A DNA stretch of 64,000 nucleotides from Gracilaria caudata. Its lineage: Eukaryota > Rhodophyta > Florideophyceae > Gracilariales > Gracilariaceae. The stretch lies in contig JASCIV010000041.1 in the NCBI GenBank assembly GCA_030374735.1, forward strand, positions 1-64,000, in the 5' to 3' direction. Positions 1 to 9,887 of the stretch are shown piece after piece; within the stretch, counting starts at the first letter, position 1, and every line of letters starts with the position of its first letter. Under the pieces are notes generated by a model that was not told where the DNA came from, ran no database searches, and worked only from the letters and a program-made list of their open reading frames with translations. A program made the position numbers and the translations under genes.

Positions 1-1155
1 CGCCCCCACCAACTGTGCAACCCACGCAACCCTCACGCATGAGCTGTCCCTACACCCCACACAACGTTCCTCCAGCACGTTGTCCTCGCGAAAAAATGCG
101 CGCCGTCAACCCCTCTCCGCGCCGTGCCTGTCGCCTTTCGTTTACAACATTCGGCGTCCCGCCGGTTTACATTCCAAATGTTTCGTTTTGCTTTTTTTTT
201 CTCTGCGCAGATATCTTAACGAAACCCTTTTGCGTGCTAAACCGAGGACGGACAGAGCCGAACTTGTCCTCGCGCGGCGCTAACGGCTTGTTAAGTTGGT
301 GCAAGCGGCTTCATCACCCTGGGTAGCCCCTACCCCTTCAGCACAACCCTCTGGGCGCTGTGCAGTCGCGCAGCGTTTTAGATAGATCATGCATCGTCAG
401 CCAGCGTGTTCTGTAACGGCCAATGTGATGCGGTGCCAGCGCTCGGAGCCCATGCAAGCGCGTCCTCGCAAGCAACACCACCGAGCCATGTTAACTGTAT
501 TACGAAGCTCACGAGCGCTGCTTCCCCCTCGCCGCCACGATTGTTTCCACCAGCCATATGATAAGCCGTTGTCATACCAGTACCATCCGCACCGGACCAA
601 ATCCATCATCATCATCAGCGTGAGTCATGAGCACCACCTTCGAAACCGCTGGTTGCGCCGCAACATTCCGCGCCGGAAGCAACAACGCCGCCGCGCCTCC
701 GCACGGCCGTCCCTCCGTGAGGTGCTGATGCAAAAAGTTTTAAAAACCTACTTACGCGCGACGAATGTATAATCGTCGCGGTGCGCGCATACAGTCTCGC
801 AAACATTGGCGCGAGAGGAAATCAATTTCCACGTGTGCACGTGCACCCACACCTACAACGCATTCGCCTCGCTGATCCCGTTGTCACTTACAACAGGTAA
901 GGTTACGAAGGGTAGCCCTCTTACACGTACGTGCAGACAACCGCGGATGGCGCAGGCGAAGCTCTCACACACCACACAACCACACAATCATGCTCGCACG
1001 CGCCCTCCGCCAATCGCACTGTGGCGCCGATCATCTGCTCCTCTCATGGCAGTCCCATCGTCGCATTGCCTCCTCGTTCGCGATCGTCGCATCGCTTCCC
1101 CAACCATCGCTCACCCGCCCCCACGCCGTGCCCATCGCCGCCCCTTCCCCGCCCA
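1..1155. other. Intergenic region and fabD upstream region
   Basis: No gene is recognised here. Open frames of 60-130 codons occur on both strands but none resembles a known family, and the plus strand is C-rich, which produces spurious open frames. The last few hundred bases should hold the promoter and 5' leader of the transacylase gene. A pair of CACGTG cores lies at 830-846. Confidence 0.5.
830..846. promoter_or_regulatory. Paired CACGTG (G-box-like) palindrome
   Basis: CACGTG occurs at 830-835 and again at 838-843. The second copy sits inside a perfect 12-nt palindrome (GTGCACGTGCAC, 835-846). CACGTG is the known core of bHLH/bZIP sites. It lies about 310 nt upstream of the likely fabD start. 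Regulatory function is inference only. Confidence 0.3.
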
Positions 1156-2202
1156 ATGAACGCCCTACACCGCCCGGCCTTCACCGCCCCCTTTCTCCCG
1201 TGCCACCGCGCGCGCCGCACCGCCCACACCTGCCGCCCCCATCGCGCACTGCCCGTCGCGTCCGCCAGCGTTGTGCTAGCGCCCGGTCAGGGCGCTCAGG
1301 CGCCCGACATGGGCGCCTCCTGGCGCACATGTTCCGATGCCGCCGCACTGGTGTTTCAAGAGGCAGATCGGCTGCTCAACGATGACTTCCCGCGCCCGTT
1401 GTCGCAGTACATTTTTGGCGGCGCTGACGCTGCTACGTTGGCGCGCACTGATGTTGCGCAGCCGGCCATTTTTGTCACTTCGATGGCGTGCTGGGCGGGT
1501 CTTAATGAATTGTCACTTATACAACCCGATGAGCTTGCTGTCACAGCGGGCTTGAGTCTTGGTGAGTATACTGCTTTGACCATAGCGGGTGCCATATCGT
1601 TTCAGGATGCGTTGCGATTGGTCACGTTGCGGGGAAGGGCCATGCAAGATGCTGCCGATGCCTCGGATGGTGGTATGGTTGCTCTTATCGGTGCGGATGA
1701 GGCCACTGCTACACAAGTCGTAGAAGCAACCAAGCAATCTGATGTCTTGGTTGCTGCAAACTTTAATGCACCAGGACAAGTAGTATTGTCTGGTGCGTCA
1801 GCTGCCATTGATCGAGCCGCCACCTTTGCTTCCGAGAAGAAGAAACTGCGTGTTGCCAAGCTTGATGTGGCTGGCGCCTTCCACTCGCCGCTCATGGAGC
1901 CGGCAGCGGAGCGACTAGCAGCCGCGCTAGAGTCTACCCCAATCAATCTTCCTTCTGTACCGGTGTTATCGAACGTTACGGGTGAACCCCATCAAATGGG
2001 AAAGGTCAGAGAAATGTTGGTGAGCCAGCTCACCAGCTCTGTACGATGGGCAAAGTGCTGTGATTATATTAGGAGCACATACAGCGATGCTTCCTGGACA
2101 GAACTTGCTCCTGGCAAGACATTATCTGGTATCATGCGCAAGATTGACAGGAAGATCAAGGTAGCCAATTTGTCCGAAGCTCCTCTTGAAGCACAAGCGT
2201 AG
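1156..2202 (+). CDS. fabD: Malonyl-CoA:ACP transacylase, plastid-targeted
   Basis: The protein (348 aa from this ATG) transfers malonyl from CoA to acyl carrier protein for type II fatty acid synthesis in the plastid. The N-terminal 35-40 residues are rich in Arg, Ala, His and Pro and nearly free of acid, as in a plastid transit peptide. The mature enzyme then starts at VLAPGQGAQ, the GQGxQ motif of the family. The nucleophile elbow is GLSLGEY (catalytic Ser; Leu replaces the His common in bacterial GHSLGEY). The active-site His lies in GAFHSPLM, followed by the conserved VPVLSNVTG segment. The same frame is open upstream to 931 but without an ATG, so 1156 is the chosen start. The gene converges on eL20. 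Function is secure; the plastid location is inferred from the leader. Confidence 0.93.
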   Translation: MNALHRPAFTAPFLPCHRARRTAHTCRPHRALPVASASVVLAPGQGAQAPDMGASWRTCSDAAALVFQEADRLLNDDFPRPLSQYIFGGADAATLARTDVAQPAIFVTSMACWAGLNELSLIQPDELAVTAGLSLGEYTALTIAGAISFQDALRLVTLRGRAMQDAADASDGGMVALIGADEATATQVVEATKQSDVLVAANFNAPGQVVLSGASAAIDRAATFASEKKKLRVAKLDVAGAFHSPLMEPAAERLAAALESTPINLPSVPVLSNVTGEPHQMGKVREMLVSQLTSSVRWAKCCDYIRSTYSDASWTELAPGKTLSGIMRKIDRKIKVANLSEAPLEAQA

Positions 2203-2640
2203 ACATATCGACAAGCCGCACATTGTTATTCTCAACAACACTAATCATCACAAGATAAATAGAATTACGCGCTGAGCGGTCGAATAGCTTTCATATACAC
2301 GGGCACACATACGGCCTTTACACGGGGAGGTATGCTACGATACTGCTCGCCATTCCGAATCGCTTACGCTGTATCGCGCGCCTGCACCGTTGTGCAGTTT
2401 TGAGTGAAACTCTCTAGAACGCAAGGCGAAAAAGTATTCAATGCATTGCGGCCGTCGAAAGCGTCACTTGCAACAAGTAAAAGGGGGTTGTACGATCAGA
2501 GCAACAAAAGAATTAGAACGGCAGTCAAAACATAACCTTCTTAGTGATTTTACCGAGCTGTTCACAGATGAAGAACGTACTTGTTCAATAACGCGATAAC
2601 ACTGAACGCACGACAAGACTCTTTAACACACAAGTGAGGT
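2203..2640. other. Convergent intergenic region
   Basis: These 438 nt separate the 3' ends of the transacylase and eL20 genes. No coding or RNA gene was seen. The segment presumably holds both 3' untranslated regions. Confidence 0.5.
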
Positions 2641-3183
2641 TTAGGTGCATGTGCTTGGCCTGGAGCCCAGAAACGTGGCGCGTTTGCTCTTGGTAGAAGC
2701 ACGTGGGCGCGTGTGAGGAAGCGGAAACTTGAGGTCGGGATCGAGGAACTGCATGGTAAGCGGTCGGCGCACGTCTTCTTCGGTAATCTCCTTCACCTTG
2801 AGCACCTGAATAGAAGACCAACGCGCACGGTGACGTCCACTCATTTCCATGTACATCTGCTCAACGGCGCCGGTAAGTGACACATCGCGATATTCTTTGT
2901 ACATGTTGACTGTATCAGAACGCGATTTGTATCGCAACCAAACACCGATGTTCTTCACGGTGGAAATGTCCTTCTCATGGATTTCGTTCACGGCGAGAAT
3001 TTCACCGTTTGCTTTCTTGACGCGCTTGAGCTTTCTGAGGAAGTACCAGAAACGAGACTTTGCCACCACCGGGTTGGGAGCAAAGATTCTCATGCGGTAC
3101 ACGGCGGTTTCTTCATCTGGCTTGGATCCGCCTTTTCCTGGAACCATGCGTCCCACCACATGGTACTGATGTAGCCAAGTCAT
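2641..3183 (-). CDS. RPL18A: 60S ribosomal protein eL20 (L18a)
   Basis: This 180-aa protein is a structural component of the cytosolic large ribosomal subunit. It matches the eL20 family along its length: HQYHVVGR at the N-terminus, YRMRIFAPNPVVAKSRFWYF, NIGVWLRYKSRS, NMYKEYRDVS, GRHRARWSSIQVLKV and a basic tail after DLKFPLPH. The ATG at 3183 puts the start right before the conserved N-terminus and gives the family's usual length (about 176 aa). The frame stays open upstream to 3327, but those residues do not fit the family and are probably leader sequence. No intron is needed. Confidence 0.96.
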   Translation of the reverse strand: MTWLHQYHVVGRMVPGKGGSKPDEETAVYRMRIFAPNPVVAKSRFWYFLRKLKRVKKANGEILAVNEIHEKDISTVKNIGVWLRYKSRSDTVNMYKEYRDVSLTGAVEQMYMEMSGRHRARWSSIQVLKVKEITEEDVRRPLTMQFLDPDLKFPLPHTRPRASTKSKRATFLGSRPSTCT

Positions 3184-5551
3184 GTTGTCGGAGTTTGCAA
3201 CGCTGATCGGAAGATGTAGTCTTTCGGCAAAAGATCGGGGATGCAGGGCGCATAGCAGCGGCAGAGAAGACGGCAGTGCTGCAGCGCATGGCACACCAGT
3301 CGACGGCGGTGACTGCATGCTTTTCAAAACCCTGGAATTATTCCAAACTATTTCATGACTTTTGAACGGCGCTTTGAAATCAGCGCGTTGATGTCTTCGA
3401 GAGGTGTCACTATGGCAGTTTTCGAACTAGCGTCGAGTCGAGAAATACAGTGTAATCAACACGCTTTACAGCACACGCGGACGCAAGGGGGCTTACGAGA
3501 CGTAAGTTACGTCTACAGTGCTGCGGCTGCCCTCGGCTGTGAAGGTGTCCGCAAACAACCGATCATCGTTGCAGCCCGCCAAACTCCTGCCCTGGCTGCC
3601 TTATTACTACAAGCACGCGTGAGCGTGTAGTGTTTGCGTATGCGTCAAGCTGCACACTCAGTAACAGGTAAGGTAGCCATGTAAAGGTTAGTGAAGGCAG
3701 GAGGATAGAGAGGGAGGGGGGGGCGGGCAAGGAGGCAGCAAGTCATAGCCCACATAATGTTTGGAACCAGCAACACACAGAAACCATCGCGAAGTAATCC
3801 TCAGCATCCTAAAGTCATCGCAGCAATGCCATCTCGGTAATGCCATCTCGGCAATGCCATCTGTGCATTGCCGAGCGATTCGTCCATCCCATATGTACAA
3901 TAGAATCGGAGATATTCGAAATCTACGCTTGCCAATCGCTTGCTAGCATGCAATTTACGAAGAGTAGATAACTTGTGAACAACTTGCTTCCACGTGAAAT
4001 AAGGAGCCTTGTGAAGTCACAACTAATATTTCCCAGACTGTAACAACAGAATGTCGAGATATTTCTTGAGGTCCGCAGATTAAAGTTTAACGGAGGTAAT
4101 GTTATGGCACAATATCTGACTGTATTCCTCGGACAAACCCTCTGCGGCTTTGTTTCTCCGAGGTTGTTCACTGAATGAAAGTTCTTGAGACGACTTGTTT
4201 GTCGGAGAGAATCCCCATGGGGATTATGTACCACTCACAGATTACGTAAGCTTTGGCAGTTACAGCAAGTTACGGAACTTATGTACACGAGTTCTTCATC
4301 GTGGAAGACTGCCATTTCCTTTCACATTGTTCCCCGTTCATCTTCATAAACGGTGAACATTGCTGATCGAGGTCGTCAAAAAAACGCGTGTTTCCGCGTT
4401 CTCTGACCTGGGAATTCGGACCTGCCTTCAATGCATGTCGATCTTATATGGCAACGAAACGTCAAAACTGACGAACATGTGAACTGTCTGTCGCGCATCG
4501 TTAATCCGCGACAAGAGCGTGTGAAAACATTTTGATTCATCTGCGTTTCCCCACGGAAGTATCCTGGCATCTCAAAGCTGAGAGTTGTGTTGTTCTTCAT
4601 GAGTAAATTGGTGTTCAACTATAGATTACTTTGTTGTACGCGGTCAAAGACTCCCTCTCTCAGTTTTTGCAGGGAAGTATCTCTCTAACAAACTACAGAT
4701 TCCTTTCTCACTCCCCAAGCAATTCGGTCTGAGTTGTACGTTTCGAAGCTTAGTCGAGCTGTGCCGTAACTTAATATAAGGAACCATCGACACCACGGAA
4801 AGGGTTGCACCGCAGTTGACGTCCGCACCATTGGGTGGGGAAGAGCAGGTGTCTCTTAGACATGCCGAAGTGGCTTTGCTACAGCAATATGTTGGGCAGC
4901 GCCATGCTTGCACCTGCTTAGGACGCATCTATCAGGGAAACGATTATCATGCAGGTGCCCCCCAGGAGTGCTCAACGACGTTGATCACTACCTTCCCAGA
5001 TGTCCAATGTGAATCACATCAAGAGGGATAGGCCTATTGCCTCCTGAACCTCGACGGGGAGTATACTGTATCTCTAGAAATGAGGTACCTTCGTAACACG
5101 AGGGAAGGTTACAGTTCACAAGTCCAGGAGTGCATTTTGTCTTCTGTCTTCAGAAGAGATAAGTTCAACTCAGTCTAACCTCATCGTGATCCCCCACAAA
5201 CGGATCGATAACTTGCGTAAGGGAAGACACTGTCTTCTCAACAGAGAAAATGGATACAGAAAGCACGTTGCCCGGTCAACTTGAACTTGCTTACGCTTAG
5301 ATATAACAAAGTGCGGAACAATGCAATCTTGCAGCTTTGAAGCGCGGCGCACTTGGATTGGATGCCAAAGATAAGTAACATTACGCGTAGATTGAACCAA
5401 GCCTCGGTTGCACATCTGCCGCAGGACTACTACCCTTTCCATCAACTACGTATGTCATGGTCATTCACAATGAAATCTTTCTTCTCAACTGTGTCATACA
5501 AGCAGACGCTCGACTACAAAAACAGGCACAACATGAAAGGCTTCGAGGAGT
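3184..5551. other. Gene-poor intergenic region, 2.4 kb
   Basis: No gene is recognised. Open frames of 60-100 codons on both strands have no identifiable domains. The region holds a G run near 3710-3730, a three-copy 14-nt tandem repeat (3825-3866) and a perfect 16-nt palindrome (4210-4225). It includes the eL20 promoter at its left end and the RPN8 3' region at its right end. A decayed mobile element is possible but is not shown by any motif. Confidence 0.45.
3825..3866. repeat. Tandem repeat, 14-nt unit, three copies
   Basis: Three successive copies of AATGCCATCTCGGY occur at 3825, 3839 and 3853. The third copy has diverged at its 3' end. An inverted partial copy (ATTGCCGAG) follows directly. 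This is non-coding minisatellite-like sequence. Confidence 0.7.
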
Positions 5552-6574
5552 TTATTTTGCAGCCATGGTACCATTCGCTGCTGAAGTGACGGCAGCTGCC
5601 TCAGCAGCCTTCTTCTCGGTAGCCTTCAACATGATTTTGTTGTCAATAAGGTCGTGCAGCGCGATTATAGATCGTATCAGTGCGGAAACGTACAGTACTA
5701 GCATCATGTCATTGTTCTTGACATGGAAACCTCTCACCAGTTTGGGCACATTTAGACTCGGTAGCAAATTGAACACATCTTGCATTCTATACATGATCTC
5801 GTTGTTCACTGGGAGCTTCATTGCGGCCACCTCCTCAAGATAAGTCTTCAGTTCAGCAAGACGATCGCCAAGCGACATGAGAGCAGCAGATTTGGCGGTG
5901 ATGTCGCTCGTGAGATTCGAAATCGAAGAGTCTTTGATATCCCGCAATAAATGCCCAACGCCCACTTCCTCTGCATCGGTTGCGTCAATTTCACTGGGGA
6001 GATGTTCGAACGTCTTGGTGACTGCACCGTCTTTTTGAGCTTCTTCGATAGAAAGGTATGCTTCTGTGGGCAATCCAAGATCTTTGGGCTTAACGTCAAC
6101 AATGACGAGCACAGGATTTGGACAATACGATCTGATAAGCTCATTGATGTCAAGATCCCCGGTATGGATCTTTGGACCTGTCGAATACCAGCCGACTATC
6201 CGTTCCCGTGCGTTAACTTTTCGAAACATGCCCATCATGTTCTCGAGGAAATTGTGGTCTAGAAACCATACTGATGGATCTTTTTCGTCCTCCTCAAAAG
6301 GAACGGCAAAACAGTTTGTGCAACTGACTTTTCCTTTAACTACATGTCCTAATAGCACACCGACCGCTCGTCTGAAATGAAAAGGGCGCAGAAATGTGGA
6401 TATCGAGTTGTGAGATTTCGATCGAACACTCGCAGACAGAGCCTAGAACACGAAGAGCAGCTGCGATATGAATACGTACTTTTTGGCATCTTCGCATACT
6501 CTGTTGTAGTGATCAATTACTCCAAGTAAAACCAGTGGATGCACCGCTACGGATGTTGGAATCGAGGGAGCCAT
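5552..6574 (-). CDS. RPN8: 26S proteasome lid subunit RPN8 (PSMD7), MPN domain
   Basis: RPN8 is a non-catalytic MPN-domain subunit of the 19S lid and the partner of the deubiquitinase RPN11. Exon 1 is 6574-6480 and encodes the start and [15 protein letters not shown]. The intron is 6479-6372 (108 nt, GTACGT donor, TTTCATTTCAG acceptor). Exon 2 is 6371-5552. The join makes AA|A (Lys) and restores the family sequence [10 protein letters not shown]. Further family matches are [48 protein letters not shown] and the [19 protein letters not shown] segment. The JAMM metal-binding HxH is absent, as expected for RPN8. Total length is 304 aa. The tail is shorter and less charged than in human PSMD7. 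Confidence 0.95.
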
Positions 6575-7533
6575 TCTAGGACGAAGATTGCTACGAAAGA
6601 GACAGCTTTGTGTGCTTCCTATGGCCGTATTGATAGTCGATGACGCTGAATCCCACTGAATCGGAAAAAGGAAATGTATGCGGTTCTTCAGAAAGCAATC
6701 TGGGCAGTATGCGTATACACTTGTATGAAGGTAGCGACTACAGGCGGTCGTGAAGTTGGCAGAAGGACGACCGTCAATGGCGCTTTTGATATCATTGCTC
6801 GCAAAGATGGTTGTGTTCCAGCCGATGACACAGATTTCTGGCACTGAGTTTTCTGTCGAAGGTTTTAATTTGTTTCGTATAAAACAATTGTTTCAAAAGT
6901 GAAGGTGCCGAATCTTGGTCCAAGAGGTTTGGGTTCCCTGTTTGGATCCGGCCATTTCTTTTGACGGCAACAACAACACCTTGGTCGGCCACCGTCGGTC
7001 ACGAAGGGGTGGAAGGATGAGTCTTGCGTATGTGCGTTTTGGACATCGCAGGACATAGTGCTCGACATAACACGCCCAGAAGGCAATATCAAACCAAATA
7101 CTATACCTTTTCAACACATGAGTGTCAAAGGGGTGCAAACCGGGAGTATGTCCAACGAATAGCTGTGAAAATACCACCCCCCTCTGCTTTTAGAGATAGA
7201 ATCTATTGCATCCCTTGTGGTAAAGAAGACAAGAGAGGGAACTCTCATCTCCCCATGGCAGTCGTCGAGGATTTCTACGTGTTGGGTTAAGTAATTTCGT
7301 TCGTCGTCTCGTACGGCGGAAAGAGCAGATGGAGTACCACGTGGAAGCAAAGTTATAGATCTACTTGTGGACGGCGCCATTTTTCCAAATGAGATTCAAC
7401 CACAATGAAACGCTCTCGGTTTACAGAAAAAAGAAGATAGAATAGAGCATAGAGCATCTTTAGCTTTGGATATATGAACAAGTATTGTGGCCTCGCAACC
7501 ACGTGGGCAGTGAAGGGCACAGACCTTCGTTTC
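6575..7533. other. Intergenic region; possible unresolved or decayed gene on minus strand
   Basis: Between RPN8 and the MOSC gene the minus strand has a frame starting ATG at 7380 (MAPSTSRSITLL...) that reads like protein for about 67 codons. It meets a six-G run near 7160 (minus-strand sense) and then continues better in another frame (LFVGHTPGLHPFDTHVLKRY). A TATTTTCACAG acceptor-like site sits at the switch. This could be an intron, a frameshifted pseudogene or chance. No family was identified with confidence. Confidence 0.3.
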
Positions 7534-8988
7534 TTAGGGGCTCTGGTCCACACCAGAGTTCTTGATGATAACGGTCTGATCCTCCTTTACCACCCATTCG
7601 TTTCTTCCCAAGTTGACAGGAACCAAAGCCTCTCTCCCTCCCAGAAGGTGATGTGGAGGAACTCTTTCATAAGAGCTCTCACTGGGAATCTTCACGATTT
7701 CAAAGAGATAATCATCGATTTTGATGGATGTAGAGCTCGTTAAATCCGACTCTGAAGCAGAAATCACTACATTAGTTCCTACAAGTGCACGACCATTGTC
7801 TACGGCGGAAGCTCCTTTTTCTTCTTTGCCTATCAGAAGCAGCGGCCGATCGGCAGTAGGCCAGGTCCTGAACAGACGATGGCCTTTGTCTGAGACCGGA
7901 GGTGGTCGAATCAACAAGAGACGTGCTCCTGGTATTTCCAAATAGCTGGCAAAGAACTGTGACACACCATCACCCTGATCCACAGCTTCATATTGAATGC
8001 CGTGGATGGTAATCTTCATTTTCTGACCCCAGAACTTCGGTTCGTGCATTAATGTCGATAGACCTGGCGCAGAAAGACGCAAATGACCGTTCTCTAGAAT
8101 AGTAGGGGTAACTTCCGAAAGCACTGGAACTTTCTCGTTCGAAATGTATCGACCGGTAAAGTCGGAAACAGCGTACATGAGATGGTTTTCAACGCCATGT
8201 TGGGTGAGTCTTATTGAAGTCACGGCCTGCGGAGGACAACCATGAATGGGTTGAATGTAGAGGTGAATAATACTAACTCTTCCTTGCTCTTTATCACCGG
8301 CTTGTTCCACAGCGGTGGTTTGGCCAACAGATACAAGCTTTTCCTCTTCCTGTGTCAGAGCGGTGCTTAGGTGCTCAAGATCATTTTGTAGCCCTTGATC
8401 GTGAGTCTCGGATGTGCATGACTGCGCGTCCGGATTCGCCAAAACTCGCCTCGTCGGTTGGGATTCATCATCAGCCCTCAGCGGGGTCCCTGGTGGCGAC
8501 TTTGGCTCTGCTTCAGACTGTTCAGAGTCCATAAAATTTCTTGTAGCCCGTTCGAAAGAATCATGCTGCTCTTCGACAAATGAGTCAGAAACTATTGTCG
8601 AGTGTTGTTCACTCTTAGTAGTTACTTCTTGAGTGACAGATGCTTTATCACTTTCTGAAGCGGCATAATTATCTTCCACCTCCGATGTGCAGATGTTTCG
8701 GTACTGGGCATAGAGATAACCAGCGCCAAAACCAAAGGCGAAGTTCGCAATGCAAACAAGGGCAAAACGAGAGGCAAACGCGATGGCGGCAGACGCGTCT
8801 TGCGCACGGAGGAGGAGTAAACCTGACTGGTGTGTCATACTGGATGACACTAGAATGGTGCTGTTGATACTTTCCGCTTGCGAAGCGGCTTCGCGCGCGG
8901 AAGGAATCAAGAAGGGTCGTGTGAAACAGTCATCCTTGCGAGAATTAGTACTCTGTCCACTCTCCGAAGGATTCGTTGTCCAACGCAT
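7534..8988 (-). CDS. Membrane-anchored MOSC-domain protein (mARC-like), Mo-ligand Cys absent
   Basis: This 484-aa protein has one hydrophobic segment (about residues 68-93), an acidic Ser/Glu-rich linker (about 100-235) and a C-terminal region like the MOSC_N barrel plus MOSC domain of mitochondrial amidoxime-reducing components. Recognisable pieces are IHLYIQPIHGCPPQ (family: IYPVKSC), the GDGVSQFFASYLEIPGARLL segment and GTNVVISASES (family: RPNIVISG). In mARC proteins a conserved Cys of the MOSC domain ligates molybdenum. Here no Cys occurs after residue 251, so the cofactor site looks lost. The family assignment is inferred from patchy similarity. The topology suggests a tail facing the cytosol from an organelle membrane. 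It may be a non-catalytic relative. Confidence 0.6.
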   Translation of the reverse strand: MRWTTNPSESGQSTNSRKDDCFTRPFLIPSAREAASQAESINSTILVSSSMTHQSGLLLLRAQDASAAIAFASRFALVCIANFAFGFGAGYLYAQYRNICTSEVEDNYAASESDKASVTQEVTTKSEQHSTIVSDSFVEEQHDSFERATRNFMDSEQSEAEPKSPPGTPLRADDESQPTRRVLANPDAQSCTSETHDQGLQNDLEHLSTALTQEEEKLVSVGQTTAVEQAGDKEQGRVSIIHLYIQPIHGCPPQAVTSIRLTQHGVENHLMYAVSDFTGRYISNEKVPVLSEVTPTILENGHLRLSAPGLSTLMHEPKFWGQKMKITIHGIQYEAVDQGDGVSQFFASYLEIPGARLLLIRPPPVSDKGHRLFRTWPTADRPLLLIGKEEKGASAVDNGRALVGTNVVISASESDLTSSTSIKIDDYLFEIVKIPSESSYERVPPHHLLGGREALVPVNLGRNEWVVKEDQTVIIKNSGVDQSP

Positions 8989-9887
8989 TAGCTACACTGA
9001 ACAGCGGGACGACAGACACCTTTCTTTCAGCTGTAATGGTTGTTTCGACGAAGGAGTCCGTTGGGACCGAGAAGAAACGGGGAAATATAGGGACTTAATG
9101 CGATGGGTGACGAGGGGAAGCAGCAGATTTGGCCTCGCTCATCGAGCCCAAGGGTTCGATTGCAAGAGACGGTGAAGCTTCATTCTTACTTAAAGCACTT
9201 TGCATATCCAGATTTACTGGGGTTGAAGAAGTCCGAATGAGTACCAAAACAAACGAGTCAAGCTGGCGGTTGGTTGACTGCAAGATAATCAGATTGCATT
9301 CTTTGTGAGTTGGGAAACGAAATGAAAATTTCCATCGGCAGAGTTTTGCCGCATATGTATCAGCCCCTGGCGTTGTCACGCTTTCGTAGTCAAGTGCTCT
9401 CTCCAGAAATAAAGGTCTCGTTCGTTCGTGATCCCTATTGGGAATAAGAGGGAAGGTTGAAAGTATAGGTGAACCTCACGATAACCCTCATTAGAATAAC
9501 CCTGCTTCCGATGAAGAAAGTGGCCCCTTAGAATACTCAAGTATTTACTTGGGTAACTTTATGGGCTATCTACTGTACTGTGCCATGCATCATGATGATG
9601 CTGCACAGCAAACCTTTACTAGTAGTAAATTATCTTACTACATGGAGATTCGTTGGTCATCACCGTATCGCTGTGCAAGGTAACGAGACTACATTAAACA
9701 CGAGTGACGAGAGCGCACACTGCAGCTCTTGGGCAATAATTATCATAGATGAGAACCCCCAGGCAGCAGCCATGTACAGTACTGGTACAGTATGTACAGA
9801 GCTGGGAGTTGTGGAGCTGGAGCCTCAGTGGCAACGTCATCAGCGACGGTGGAAGAACGTTAGGATGCGGCGTTATCGGGCATTAAA
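8989..9887. other. Intergenic region with an unidentified open frame on minus strand
   Basis: Between the MOSC gene and thiE, the minus strand is open from 9475 to a stop at 9095 (126 codons, no early ATG). It could be a terminal exon of an unrecognised gene, containing RPLFLERALDYESVTTPGAD. No upstream exon or family was found. The segment also has GTAC-rich sequence at 9771-9800 that recurs elsewhere in the window. Confidence 0.3.

Noticed and set aside
931..1155. Upstream extension of the fabD frame
   Set aside because: It starts with GTG, not ATG, and the residues do not resemble a transit peptide as well as the segment from 1156 does.
3184..3327. N-terminal extension of eL20
   Set aside because: The family starts at the ATG at 3183; the extra residues are not conserved and precede a complete protein.
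3184..5551. Idea of a decayed retrotransposon in the 2.4-kb gap
   Set aside because: No reverse transcriptase, integrase or gag motif, long terminal repeat or target-site duplication was seen.
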